From CAYUWG01 sp964448285 (GTDB lineage: Bacteria > Bacteroidota > Ignavibacteria > SZUA-365): a stretch of DNA of 64,000 nt. Positions 34,708-43,283 of this stretch are shown one piece after another; the stretch's first letter is position 1; the number at the start of each line of letters is the position of its first letter. The position numbers and the translations under genes are program-made. The notes beneath the pieces were generated by a model that did no database searches, was not told the origin of the DNA, and saw only the letters and a program-made list of their open reading frames with translations. Location of the stretch: assembly GCA_964448285.1 (NCBI GenBank), contig CAYUWG010000003.1, positions 1 to 64,000 on the forward strand, read 5' to 3'.

Positions 34708-36363
34708 ATGGAATCGTTCCTCCAAAGCATATTCGAAGAAGTCATTCTGTCCGTTCTCGTGACGATTATCCCGATGGGGATACTCTGGCTCTCACGAAAT
34801 AGAAAGCACCGCTTGCGTCGAAGGATGATCTCCGATATCGAGCGCCGTCTGTCTATGGTCGAATTCGAAAGTGACACAACCCCAAATGAGATTGAAAAAG
34901 ACCTTCAGTCCATCGATAGGGGTATAGACAGGTACCGACGACAGGCGGAGCTTCAGTTGCAGAAAGGAAGGCTGTCAAAGGAAGCCTTTCTCGACATCAA
35001 CGATGCGATCAATACACAGATTGGAATGATTCGTATTCGCTTTCTTCAATATCTCTTCCGGGACGTGCACGAGATTCAGGAAATACTGAATATCATGTTC
35101 GTCGACCGACAAATCTCTCAGAAGGAACTCTATGCGTTATTCAATGAAATACGCCAACTGAAGACTGTCACGAAAGAAAAACAGGAAACATTTATCGACT
35201 TCATCCACCGGCATCTCATTACGAACAACAAGGTGTTGAGCTCTGATAAGTACCTGACGGAAACACTAGCGAACACACCACTGCTGCGAAAACTTCCGCT
35301 GTTCGAACTCGGTATTGGATCGATCGTTCTGTTCCTGCTCTCCGGGGTATGGATATTTCGGTATCAGTTGTCCGTTGTACCGGCGCATTTCGTGTTCGGA
35401 GCGGTGGACTACGTCGGAGGGAAAGATTTCATAGAATATACGGACGCCCTTGCCGGGTATCTGACGGAAAAATCAGGAAAAACGATCGATATACGGGTGT
35501 ATGATTTCGAGCATGTAGAGGATCTTTGGAATGATGTCGTCACGAATACCATACAGGGAGTCATCATCAATCCGGGAACGTATGTCACATTTTTTCGGGA
35601 GAACAAACATCTCGATGATCATTTGGAAATATTTTGCCAACATGAGCAGGATACGAACGTTGCATACAGGTCGATACTGATTACCAGGACTGACCAATGG
35701 GAGCGATTTCTCAGAAGGATCGGACTGCGCAATGTCCCGTTCGATCCAGAGTACCCCACTCCGGAATGGAAGAAGGTCATGCGGGATTACATCCTCCAGG
35801 GGACGTTTTCCTATACGCATCGGAACTCCCTCTCCGGATATTCCATTCCCTTTGCATATCTATGGAGTGAATTCGGAATCGATCCGAGGCAGGACGCGCG
35901 GGTTACAGGAAAGCTCCAATGCCGGTTTTCAGGAAACCATGGAAATTCAATCGATGGTGTTTTTTCCGGTGAATACAATTGTGCTTCAGTGTACGATGGT
36001 TTGCTCACGAGCAGATACCGGGACCAAATGGACGAGATTACAATCCTCTACTCTTCGCCATCCATTCCGTATAACTCATATTGGTATCGGAAAGACCTTG
36101 ATGGAAATCTGAAAAATCAAATACGTTCACTGCTCCTTTCGTTGAAGTATGATATGTCCGATGAAGCGATGTCAGTGAAGGGCAATAAGATCGACATCAC
36201 CGGGTGGATCGAATCCGATGTTTCGAAATACTACCGACAAATCGTATCCTCATTCGAAATTCTGGGTGCACGACTGCCGAAACCATATCTCAGATTCCGC
36301 ATCTCCTCTGCGAGGACTGCCGTGCACGATTTCCTCATTGAACTAACAACAAGGAGCGGATGA
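34708..36363 (+). CDS. Membrane-anchored protein with PhnD-like periplasmic binding domain
   Basis: 551 residues. An N-terminal helix (about 10-28) and a second helix (about 199-217) bracket a charged, coiled-coil-rich segment (30-195) that should be cytoplasmic. Residues about 226-500 are a type II periplasmic binding domain of the PhnD phosphonate/phosphite-binding family: FGAVDYVGGKDFIEYTDALA, GVIINPGTYV, a GYSIPFAYLWSEFGIDP segment, FSGNHGNSIDGVFSGEY and SSPSIPYNSYWYRKDL align with the family's conserved blocks. No ABC permease or ATPase lies nearby, so a sensory or scaffolding role is more likely than transport. Overlaps the next gene by four bases. Confidence 0.83.
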   Translation: MESFLQSIFEEVILSVLVTIIPMGILWLSRNRKHRLRRRMISDIERRLSMVEFESDTTPNEIEKDLQSIDRGIDRYRRQAELQLQKGRLSKEAFLDINDAINTQIGMIRIRFLQYLFRDVHEIQEILNIMFVDRQISQKELYALFNEIRQLKTVTKEKQETFIDFIHRHLITNNKVLSSDKYLTETLANTPLLRKLPLFELGIGSIVLFLLSGVWIFRYQLSVVPAHFVFGAVDYVGGKDFIEYTDALAGYLTEKSGKTIDIRVYDFEHVEDLWNDVVTNTIQGVIINPGTYVTFFRENKHLDDHLEIFCQHEQDTNVAYRSILITRTDQWERFLRRIGLRNVPFDPEYPTPEWKKVMRDYILQGTFSYTHRNSLSGYSIPFAYLWSEFGIDPRQDARVTGKLQCRFSGNHGNSIDGVFSGEYNCASVYDGLLTSRYRDQMDEITILYSSPSIPYNSYWYRKDLDGNLKNQIRSLLLSLKYDMSDEAMSVKGNKIDITGWIESDVSKYYRQIVSSFEILGARLPKPYLRFRISSARTAVHDFLIELTTRSG

Positions 36364-36884
36364 AGCTTCTCAATGCATGGGATATCGTCGGTGATGACAC
36401 GGGGATCCGTGCAAATCGGGATGGATATGATGTAACCTTGAACATCTACTCTGACATCATAGCCAGAAACGAAGGTCTCGCACTCTCATGCACCATTGAA
36501 CACAATGATGACCTTGTGCTTCGAACGAAACTCAGTCTTGAGAGCGAAGCTTCCCTCGGCGAAGGAAATCTTGTCCCGCTGGCCAGACTCGTCCTGGATA
36601 ATATCCTGCCACACGTTTCGCCTCGCGCCCGAATCGTTTTCGACAGGCACGGTCCGTTCATCGAGCTTGGGAGAGAAGACGGGCTGATGAATTGCGATCT
36701 TGTCATTTCCCCTAGGGACTCCATCGATCTGCGTATGCGTTCCAACGCATCCTATCTCCGAACCGATCAGTATAGAATTCGGAAAAACCAGACGATGTTT
36801 TCGGCGGATTCGACGAATATGGAAAAATTCCGAAACAGGTTCATTGCTGCGGTTTATAAAGTGGATAGCCTTTTCGTGAGATAA
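36360..36884 (+). CDS. Hypothetical protein coupled to the PhnD-like gene
   Basis: 174 residues without signal peptide or membrane helix, so probably cytoplasmic. Mixed alpha/beta sequence with conserved-looking segments WDIVGDDTGIRANRDGYDV and FDRHGPFIELGREDG. I do not recognise a family. The start overlaps the PhnD-like gene (ATGA), implying a linked function. Last gene of the six-gene unit; a weak hairpin (ATCCAA/TTGGAT, 36888-36907) followed by TATTT could end the transcript. Confidence 0.75.
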   Translation: MKLLNAWDIVGDDTGIRANRDGYDVTLNIYSDIIARNEGLALSCTIEHNDDLVLRTKLSLESEASLGEGNLVPLARLVLDNILPHVSPRARIVFDRHGPFIELGREDGLMNCDLVISPRDSIDLRMRSNASYLRTDQYRIRKNQTMFSADSTNMEKFRNRFIAAVYKVDSLFVR

Positions 36885-37127
36885 GTCATCCAATAATTTT
36901 CTTGGATTATTTCCTTCGTTCACCGTGCTCCCGCAGTGGAACTGGCACCGGAATGACTCCTGAACTATTGCCGTTCACGAAATCCATGAAGGAATTGGTA
37001 CCCTCTTCCCCCTTGTCAAAGGGGGATTGAGGGGGATTGAAATAAGGAATTTGGAATAGAATCCTTTGCGGTTTTGCGTGAGCATTGCCGTACCCTTCGA
37101 AAACTGTGAAGCGCTTTTCAGAACTGT
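36885..37127. other. Intergenic region with G-rich repeat-like tract
   Basis: No coding frame is seen. At about 37004-37040 lies a C-run/G-run hairpin and a doubled GGGGGATTGA unit, which resembles dispersed REP-like intergenic repeats. The remaining part leads into the conserved regulatory element at 37128. Confidence 0.5.
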
Positions 37128-37160
37128 CTGCAAAACTTGTGTGGCGGAGGTATTATACAG
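37128..37160 (+). promoter_or_regulatory. Shared regulatory element, copy A
   Basis: CTGCAAAAC at 37128-37136, then 12 bases ending in CGGA, then GGTATT (37149-37154) and ATACAG. It lies 75 bases upstream of the trypsin-like gene. It matches copies B, C and D at about 39.1, 40.7 and 54.9 kb with identical spacing. A promoter with TGCAAA and TATAAG-like boxes 16 bases apart is one reading; an operator is another. Confidence 0.65.
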
Positions 37161-37229
37161 TGGAAGTCAGGATGACGATCTCAAAATGAAACATAATTCT
37201 TTACCTCAAACACTATAGGAGTTACCACG

Positions 37230-39104
37230 ATGAAAACGAACAAGGCCCACAGATGGATACAAAGCACTCTTCTTGAAGTGATGACCGTATGCTTTGTGTT
37301 ATGTGGAATGTCAATGTACTCGCAGACACGAACGAAGACAGAAGTGATCGAAAGCGTCAAGAAGTCTGTTGTCTGGATCCACGCGTTCGGGATGCCGGTG
37401 ATGAATCAGGACGCCGAGTATGGAACCGGGACAGGATATGTCATCGAAGGGAACGACATCGTGTTGACGAATCATCACGTCGTGAAGGATGTCAAGGGAG
37501 TCATGATCTTTACTCCGAATACCACAGTAAAGGAACCGTACTATGCGACTGTTGTCTGGTCGGATTCCGTTCTCGATTTGGCAGTCCTCAAAGTGTTCGA
37601 TTTGAATCTCCCTGCTCTCCGGATTGCAAATGAACAATCGATACGACAGGGCGATGAAGTGTTGGTTCTCGGGTATCCCGGTGCCAGTTATAAGGAAGGG
37701 AAGATGAAAGTGAGTTGGGGAATCATCAGCAGTGAAACAGCCGACAGTACGATTCAAATAACTGCGGCTATCAATTCAGGCAATAGCGGTGGTCCTTGTA
37801 TCAATATGTCCGGTGAAGTGATTGGGACTGTTTTCGCGAAAATGATCGGGGTTGAAATCGAAGGAACGGGCTTTATCCGATCATCGCGATTCATTCAAGA
37901 AGCGGTCGCTTCCGCTCGTCCCTTTCTCGACGGTCAATTGAAATACTTTGGAACCACGAGCGTACTGGCCTACAAAAAGCTTTGTCAGGCACAGCTTTCA
38001 GCGTGGCAAGTCTCAGAGACGGAAAGTTCCATTGAGCAAAAGCGGTTGATCGAGAGATCGCAGACGTTGATCAAGGAAGCGATGGATCTCGATCCACAAT
38101 ACGCGGAAGCGCATCTCTTCCTCGCTTCATATTTCTTCCAGGAAGCGTTCATGCATTGTATCGGAGGCGATGACGTGAGTGCAAAGAGAAAAGTCCTTGA
38201 TTGCAAATACGAAATCAGTGAGGCAATCAAATCGAAACCCTCGCTCCGATACGATTCCAAGGTACAAAACATGAGCACCCTGACAGAGGGGAAGGAACTC
38301 GATTGTACGCTGATTCGAAAGTTTCTCGCTACCGTCAAAGAAGAGAGTGACGCCAAAGTCGCTCGTTACACTGATTGGTTTGGGTATCTATACTATGGCG
38401 AAACACCGAAAATTCTGAAAGAAAAAATCAAGGCTGTATCCGGCGATAGTCACGATTCAGAGATCAGACAGCTATCACGGAAAGTCGATGAATTGGAGCG
38501 CAGACTGAGTTCGAAGACAACGACGGATCAAACGTATTCGCAATCGACACATTCTTCCGGAAGCATCGGCGTTTCGCTCTTCATCAGGGTACCGATGGCA
38601 GCGAACGGCCTTTTCGATGGAACGGCCATTGAAACGCCAGTGAAGGAAGGCGAAGTACAGGTTGAAATTCTCAGCGACGTTCGACTGCTCGGAGGGCTTT
38701 CCTACAATACGACCCCTCACGCTGGGCCGGGACTCACATTCAATGTTGGCGCTGGTGTAGGACCGTTCACAGCTCGCTACAACCTCGCTGGAGAGAATGG
38801 GAGTATGCTCGTTGAGAAATGGTCGCTCGATTTCGTGACAAAGCAACCGAGCCGGTACCAGAGCGACTACGAAGCGAAAAAGATCGACGTTGTGTGGTCG
38901 ATCGGCGTAGGTCAGATCATCGTCAACGGTTATCAGTTCTTCGATGAGTGGTTCACATTCAGTGACGATATGAAGGGCTACGTGCTCAGGAGCGCGTTCG
39001 ATTTTCGGTTGACCGGCGTCTTTTGGGGAAACATCGGCGGCGCTGTCTCCATCGGTGGAGGTGATTTCAGCCGTTTGAACGTTGGTTTAGGCGTACGGAT
39101 GTGA
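37230..39104 (+). CDS. Exported trypsin-like (HtrA-type) serine protease with C-terminal beta-rich domain
   Basis: 624 residues. N-terminal hydrophobic segment (about 13-30, ending MYSQ) for export. Residues about 35-215 are an S1C protease domain with the full triad: His83 (TNHHVV), Asp116 (DSVLDLAVL) and Ser186 (NSGNSGGP). Residues about 225-370 look helical and TPR-like (LIKEAMDLDPQYAEAHLFLASYFF). A short coiled coil (about 410-425) precedes a Gly- and aromatic-rich C-terminal domain (about 445-624) resembling an outer-membrane beta structure. It has no PDZ domain, unlike DegP. The gene has copy A of the shared element upstream and an AGGAG ribosome site. Confidence 0.88.
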   Translation: MKTNKAHRWIQSTLLEVMTVCFVLCGMSMYSQTRTKTEVIESVKKSVVWIHAFGMPVMNQDAEYGTGTGYVIEGNDIVLTNHHVVKDVKGVMIFTPNTTVKEPYYATVVWSDSVLDLAVLKVFDLNLPALRIANEQSIRQGDEVLVLGYPGASYKEGKMKVSWGIISSETADSTIQITAAINSGNSGGPCINMSGEVIGTVFAKMIGVEIEGTGFIRSSRFIQEAVASARPFLDGQLKYFGTTSVLAYKKLCQAQLSAWQVSETESSIEQKRLIERSQTLIKEAMDLDPQYAEAHLFLASYFFQEAFMHCIGGDDVSAKRKVLDCKYEISEAIKSKPSLRYDSKVQNMSTLTEGKELDCTLIRKFLATVKEESDAKVARYTDWFGYLYYGETPKILKEKIKAVSGDSHDSEIRQLSRKVDELERRLSSKTTTDQTYSQSTHSSGSIGVSLFIRVPMAANGLFDGTAIETPVKEGEVQVEILSDVRLLGGLSYNTTPHAGPGLTFNVGAGVGPFTARYNLAGENGSMLVEKWSLDFVTKQPSRYQSDYEAKKIDVVWSIGVGQIIVNGYQFFDEWFTFSDDMKGYVLRSAFDFRLTGVFWGNIGGAVSIGGGDFSRLNVGLGVRM

Positions 39105-39133
39105 TCCCATGAAAAAAAATCTTCCATCCTTGA

Positions 39134-39164
39134 CTGCAAAACCTGAGGACCGGAGGTATAAGAG
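39134..39164 (+). promoter_or_regulatory. Shared regulatory element, copy B
   Basis: CTGCAAAAC at 39134-39142, 12 bases ending CCGGA, GGTATA at 39155-39160, 71 bases before the outer-membrane protein gene. The GGAAGTCAG just downstream is shared with copy A, and about 25 bases upstream (from 39109) are shared with copy C. Confidence 0.65.
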
Positions 39165-39231
39165 GTTGGAAGTCAGCCGCACGGCAAAGACGAGCTGAGG
39201 TTCACAATCCAAATTACTAAGAGAGCTTATC

Positions 39232-40671
39232 ATGAAACACTTCCTTCTTCGTGCCTTGTTCACCATCGCATTCTGCATCCCCGGCCTGGTCACGATCACC
39301 GCTGGGACGCTCGTTCCCGATGACTCTGTCATGCTTGCCAGGCCCGGAGGCTTTGGCCGCCTGCTCGCATTAGGCCTGCCGGGCGGCAGTTACGGGTTCT
39401 ATGAGCAGGAATATCCGCCGATGATGTTCCTCAAGGACGACCCATCCTTCATGCTCGCCAATCCTGCATTGCAAAGCCGCTACGGCAACTATGTCTGGGG
39501 CAACGTCGCCTCGTCCGACGGCTACGGAAGCCAGTTCATCGGCGGGCATCTCGCCTTTACCAAGTCGTTCTCGCTTGGAATCGTCGCGTCGTTCGATCCG
39601 TATGCATCAGGCAACATTGTCATGCTGCGCAATCAGGCAGATGAGGGCTTCTATCTCAACAATATTGCGCCCGGTCTGTTCAAAACACCGCAGTATAGCT
39701 TGATTCCGGAGCCGAATAATGCGCTACAGGTTATCGCTTCATTCGGATCAGGTGGGACTACCTACGGCGTCTCTGTTGGATATATGAATGCGAGTTTCCG
39801 TGACGAGGATGTCCCTGCAACCGGTAAAACGACGTTCGACGATTATTCCTCAATGCAACTGGTTGGGAAATTCGGAATGGTAATGGAACTCGATAAGAAG
39901 AGTTCACTCGATATGTACCTGCATTATGGGATGAGCAGTGTCAGCTTCGATTATGACAGAAATGTGACTGGCCCTGCGGTTCCGACTTTCCAACAAAGCA
40001 CAACATTGAATTCCGCAAGGCTTGGCGGACGATACTCGATGGACATGACGCGTCAATTGACATGGATGCTCGGTCTCGACGCAGGGTACGCATGGCGCTC
40101 ATTCTCATTCGATGGGTTTGACGCATCTCTGGTTATCGATTCACTGCTCCCTTCTCGCAACACACTCGCAATCAATCTTGGAACAGGAGTTCAATACATG
40201 ATTGGAAGAACGTTGCTTACTGGCGGCCTCAATTTCATATTCACAAACAACTACACAGAGAACTCTCCCGGAGCCACATTCAACAATTCGGAGGAATCGG
40301 AGACGATTCTCGTCCTTCCTCGATTAGTCCTCGGAGCTGAGTGCAGAATCTCAGATTGGCTGACCGGACGTGTGGGATATTTCAGGGACATGCTGTACTC
40401 GTCAACGACGAACACCACAATTTCCAGTGGAAAGACTTCTGAAAACACTATAAGCTATGCATACGCTGCATCCTCGCCGTGGCTCAGCATCTTTTCAAAT
40501 GACACCACACAGTCCAAGGGGCTTCTCACACTCGGTTTCGGCATCCACATCGAGCGTTTCTCGATAGACTGGGCGATGAGCGCAGACGTATTGCGTTCGC
40601 TGCTCAAAGCGGAGCTCGACGCGAAAAAAGCAGCACAGGTCTATGTGTCCGTCAGCTATAACCTCAATTGA
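39232..40671 (+). CDS. Predicted outer-membrane beta-barrel protein
   Basis: 479 residues with a signal peptide (LLRALFTIAFCIPGLVTITAG). The start resembles FadL/PorV-like barrels (FLKDDPSFMLANPALQSRYGNYVWG). Many alternating amphipathic strands follow (SLGIVASFDPYASG, TYGVSVGYMNASF, LDMYLHYGMSSVSF), and it ends AAQVYVSVSYNLN as expected for a barrel. Function unknown; possibly transport of hydrophobic compounds or a T9SS partner. Expressed under copy B of the shared element, next to the trypsin-like protease. Confidence 0.78.
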   Translation: MKHFLLRALFTIAFCIPGLVTITAGTLVPDDSVMLARPGGFGRLLALGLPGGSYGFYEQEYPPMMFLKDDPSFMLANPALQSRYGNYVWGNVASSDGYGSQFIGGHLAFTKSFSLGIVASFDPYASGNIVMLRNQADEGFYLNNIAPGLFKTPQYSLIPEPNNALQVIASFGSGGTTYGVSVGYMNASFRDEDVPATGKTTFDDYSSMQLVGKFGMVMELDKKSSLDMYLHYGMSSVSFDYDRNVTGPAVPTFQQSTTLNSARLGGRYSMDMTRQLTWMLGLDAGYAWRSFSFDGFDASLVIDSLLPSRNTLAINLGTGVQYMIGRTLLTGGLNFIFTNNYTENSPGATFNNSEESETILVLPRLVLGAECRISDWLTGRVGYFRDMLYSSTTNTTISSGKTSENTISYAYAASSPWLSIFSNDTTQSKGLLTLGFGIHIERFSIDWAMSADVLRSLLKAELDAKKAAQVYVSVSYNLN

Positions 40672-40745
40672 CCGTCCAACACCCAAAAGCAATCTCAAAC
40701 TCAGGATGTCCCTGTTTCTCCGATGAAGAAAAATCTCCCGCTTGT

Positions 40746-40777
40746 CTGCAAAACTATCTGACCGCGGGTATATACAG
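40746..40777 (+). promoter_or_regulatory. Shared regulatory element, copy C
   Basis: CTGCAAAAC at 40746-40754, 12 bases ending CCGCG, GGTATA at 40767-40772, then TACAG as in copy A. The upstream 24 bases align with copy B. It lies 35 bases before an ATG at 40808 with a fair ribosome site, and 81 bases before a GTG at 40854. Confidence 0.6.
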
Positions 40778-40807
40778 GTGAACACTGAAACGAACAGGAA
40801 CTCAACC

Positions 40808-41129
40808 ATGAAACAAAGACCAACTCGACCCCACACCTTTCAAGGGAACTATCGTGACTAAGACGATATCCGCTCAGGGGATTCGACGGTCTTCGCTTTC
40901 CTTTAATTCCTTGCAATATGGAAAGCGGGTGTCGAGCGTAGATGGCGACTGGACGACAAAGACCTGGGAACGGATCTTCTCCTGGGAGGGCGCGGACGGA
41001 TTGCAGCACACGAATTCGTACTCCATCAGCGTTACTTCTGACCGTCTTGGCCCTAACAGACAGGTACGCGTGGCGCTTTGGGGTGCTTCCGGATCGGTCA
41101 TCCATTTAGCATCTATATCGGTGCATTGA
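40808..41129 (+). pseudogene. Degenerate or very short gene behind element C
   Basis: An ATG at 40808 with AGGAA nearby opens a 17-codon frame ending at 40861. Overlapping its stop, a GTG at 40854 opens a 91-codon frame (to 41129) containing WERIFSWEGADGLQHTNSYS and VRVALWGASGSVIHLAS. Neither has a signal peptide or a recognised domain. The arrangement fits a frameshifted remnant of an exported-protein gene. It could also be a real small protein, or merely leader sequence for the gene at 41188. The 516 bases between 40672 and 41187 hold nothing else besides element C. Confidence 0.35.
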
Positions 41130-41187
41130 AACAGATAACGAAAACGACAATTCACTTTTCCATTCACAATTCACAGGAGTTACTACC

Positions 41188-42051
41188 ATGAAAACACTCA
41201 TCACATTCTTCGCACTTCTCCTCATCGGAGCTTCAACGGTATCTACGCAACAAAGGAGAACAATGCGTTGGGTGGATCAGAATGGCGGGCTTGATCCAAA
41301 CGGATACCAAAAGTCCACGACGATACAGGAAGCGATCGAAGGTGCGACTGACGGAGATACAGTAAGAATCCTGCCAGGAAGGTATCCAGAAAACATTCGC
41401 TGTGGGAAAGCCATTGTTATTCAAGGCGGAGGCATCTTCAACACATTTATCACGTCAGACTTATCTTCGACACCGGCCGTTGTTATGACAAAGGGAAAAA
41501 TAATGTGGGTCTCTATTAGTTCATCAACATCATCGGGTCTCGACATTCAGAACGCAACTGCGGTAAACTGTTCATTCCAAACTTCTAAGGAGCATGGAGT
41601 ATATTGCAAAGGACAAAATGCCGTAGTAACAAACTGTATCTCAATAAACAATGGTGTCGAGGGCTATTTCTGTGCTTCTGGCGGAACACTAACTGTAATA
41701 AATTCTATCTCATATAAGAACAATGATGGAGGATACTACGAATCGAACGGCGGGAATATGACTGCGAAGTATTGTCTCTCCTTTGGAAATAAGAATTACG
41801 AAATATCAAGCGGTGTTACCAATATTAATTCTAAAAGCGAGGACCCTTCGTTTTCTCCTGATGGTTCTTTCCGTACATCAAAGAGTAATAATGGGGATAA
41901 TGCACTCTCTGATCGCGATGGAAAGATCTCAACGATAGGTTACTACGGTGGTCCAGACGCTCCGCTCATACCATACGTCGAACTACCAAGTATCAAACTC
42001 AATACTGATGGGACAATCCAGTTTGATATGGTTGGTAAAGTAGGCTATTGA
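41188..42051 (+). CDS. Secreted right-handed beta-helix protein
   Basis: 287 residues, signal peptide TLITFFALLLIGASTVSTQ. The start WVDQNGGLDPNGYQKSTTIQEAIEGATDGDTVRILPGRY is the classic opening of pectate-lyase-like or DUF1565-type parallel beta-helix proteins. Short coils follow (AVNCSFQTS, VTNCISINN, VINSISYKN, AKYCLSFGN), each starting with a Cys- or Ser-bearing turn. It has no T9SS sorting domain, so it is periplasmic or exported another way. A carbohydrate-related role is plausible but unproven. Confidence 0.82.
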   Translation: MKTLITFFALLLIGASTVSTQQRRTMRWVDQNGGLDPNGYQKSTTIQEAIEGATDGDTVRILPGRYPENIRCGKAIVIQGGGIFNTFITSDLSSTPAVVMTKGKIMWVSISSSTSSGLDIQNATAVNCSFQTSKEHGVYCKGQNAVVTNCISINNGVEGYFCASGGTLTVINSISYKNNDGGYYESNGGNMTAKYCLSFGNKNYEISSGVTNINSKSEDPSFSPDGSFRTSKSNNGDNALSDRDGKISTIGYYGGPDAPLIPYVELPSIKLNTDGTIQFDMVGKVGY

Positions 42052-42082
42052 GAAGGTAAAGGGAAGAAGAGGAGACACTATC

Positions 42083-43219
42083 ATGAAAACACTCATACTC
42101 GCAATCACTATGTGCCTGTCAACTGCATTTGCACAAAAGCAGACAATCGAATACGCAGAGTGGTTCAGCGGGAAGGATCCAGGTGAAGGGAATGGACAAC
42201 AGATAGATATCCAGCCTGGTGATGCTACTGCACCCATGAATTGGAAAACTCAAGGAATGCCACCAATTACGTCGCATGATTTGATCTATGTGCGTGTGAA
42301 AGGCTCAGGCTTCATCGATATCAATGGAAATCCTGTAAATGGGAAGTGGAGCTTACCGGTTGCGGTTAAGCTCACAACAACAAATTTCGAAAGAGGCAAT
42401 TTCTTTTCGACCTCAGTTCTGATGAATGCAGAAGTGAGAATCATCAGGCCGGGATTGGGATATCCGTTGAAGAAAATCGCTTTCCCTGTCAATGGAGCTT
42501 TCGATCAAGTTGTAGAGCAACTGCGAGTCAAGCTCCCGGTAGATAGCCTTCTTCCTGGTGATACGCTAATGATCAGACTTCAAGGCAAGGATGAAATCTG
42601 GGGAGACTGGAAACAGATGGCTGTGAGGCAGGAAAACCTTCAACTGCCAAAGCCATTCAATCTCTCTGTGACAAACAAGTCTCAAAGTACTCCTGTAGCT
42701 GAACTAGACTGGACATTTACCTCTGATGCGGCGGCAAGCTTTTCTATCGAACGAAGAGTCCAAGGTGGAGGTTGGTCGGAAATCAAAACCGTATCGGGAA
42801 CGGAACGATCCTATTTAGATCAGGAAGGTATGAATGTCGGCTTGAACTACTGTTGGCGCGTTCGCGCGCTTGGTGTAAAACAAGTAATGACTTCTGATTA
42901 TTCTAATGAAGCCTGTCTCCTCATCACCGATGCGGAAGATACTCCGCAGCCGCTTGGTATCAGTCTGAGTGAGAACTACCCGAATCCATTTTCTCAATCC
43001 ACCACGCTATCGTACTCACTTCTCACATCAGACCAAGTCACCCTCACCGTCCACGACCTGCTGGGCAGGGAAGTGATGCGGTTGGTGAATGCCGAAGTTA
43101 AAACACCCGGCACTCATCAGGTCAATGTCTCTGCAGCGAAGCTCACACCGGGAGTGTACAGCTATCGACTCGCAATAAAGGATAAAACGTTGACGAGGAC
43201 GATGGTGGTGACGCGATAA
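42083..43219 (+). CDS. T9SS-exported protein with fibronectin III-like domain
   Basis: 378 residues. Signal peptide TLILAITMCLSTAFAQ. Residues about 30-190 form a beta-rich domain of unknown family, and about 195-285 a fibronectin type III-like domain (PFNLSVTNKSQSTPVAELDWTF...YCWRVRALG). The end, LSENYPNPFSQSTTLSYSL...GVYSYRLAIKDKTL, is a T9SS type A sorting domain. Its sorting-domain DNA is closely similar to that of the next gene. It starts 31 bases after the beta-helix gene, so the two may be cotranscribed. Confidence 0.88.
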   Translation: MKTLILAITMCLSTAFAQKQTIEYAEWFSGKDPGEGNGQQIDIQPGDATAPMNWKTQGMPPITSHDLIYVRVKGSGFIDINGNPVNGKWSLPVAVKLTTTNFERGNFFSTSVLMNAEVRIIRPGLGYPLKKIAFPVNGAFDQVVEQLRVKLPVDSLLPGDTLMIRLQGKDEIWGDWKQMAVRQENLQLPKPFNLSVTNKSQSTPVAELDWTFTSDAAASFSIERRVQGGGWSEIKTVSGTERSYLDQEGMNVGLNYCWRVRALGVKQVMTSDYSNEACLLITDAEDTPQPLGISLSENYPNPFSQSTTLSYSLLTSDQVTLTVHDLLGREVMRLVNAEVKTPGTHQVNVSAAKLTPGVYSYRLAIKDKTLTRTMVVTR

Positions 43220-43283
43220 TGGATTTGTACTTATAAGTATGTTCTATTCAATTCATATCTAATTATGTCGAGGTATATTTATC

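Noticed and set aside
39109..39198. Short frames starting MKKNLP upstream of elements B and C (also at 40722)
   Set aside because: The two copies differ by a one-base gap, so the similarity is at DNA level and the peptides diverge at once; treated as part of the regulatory element.
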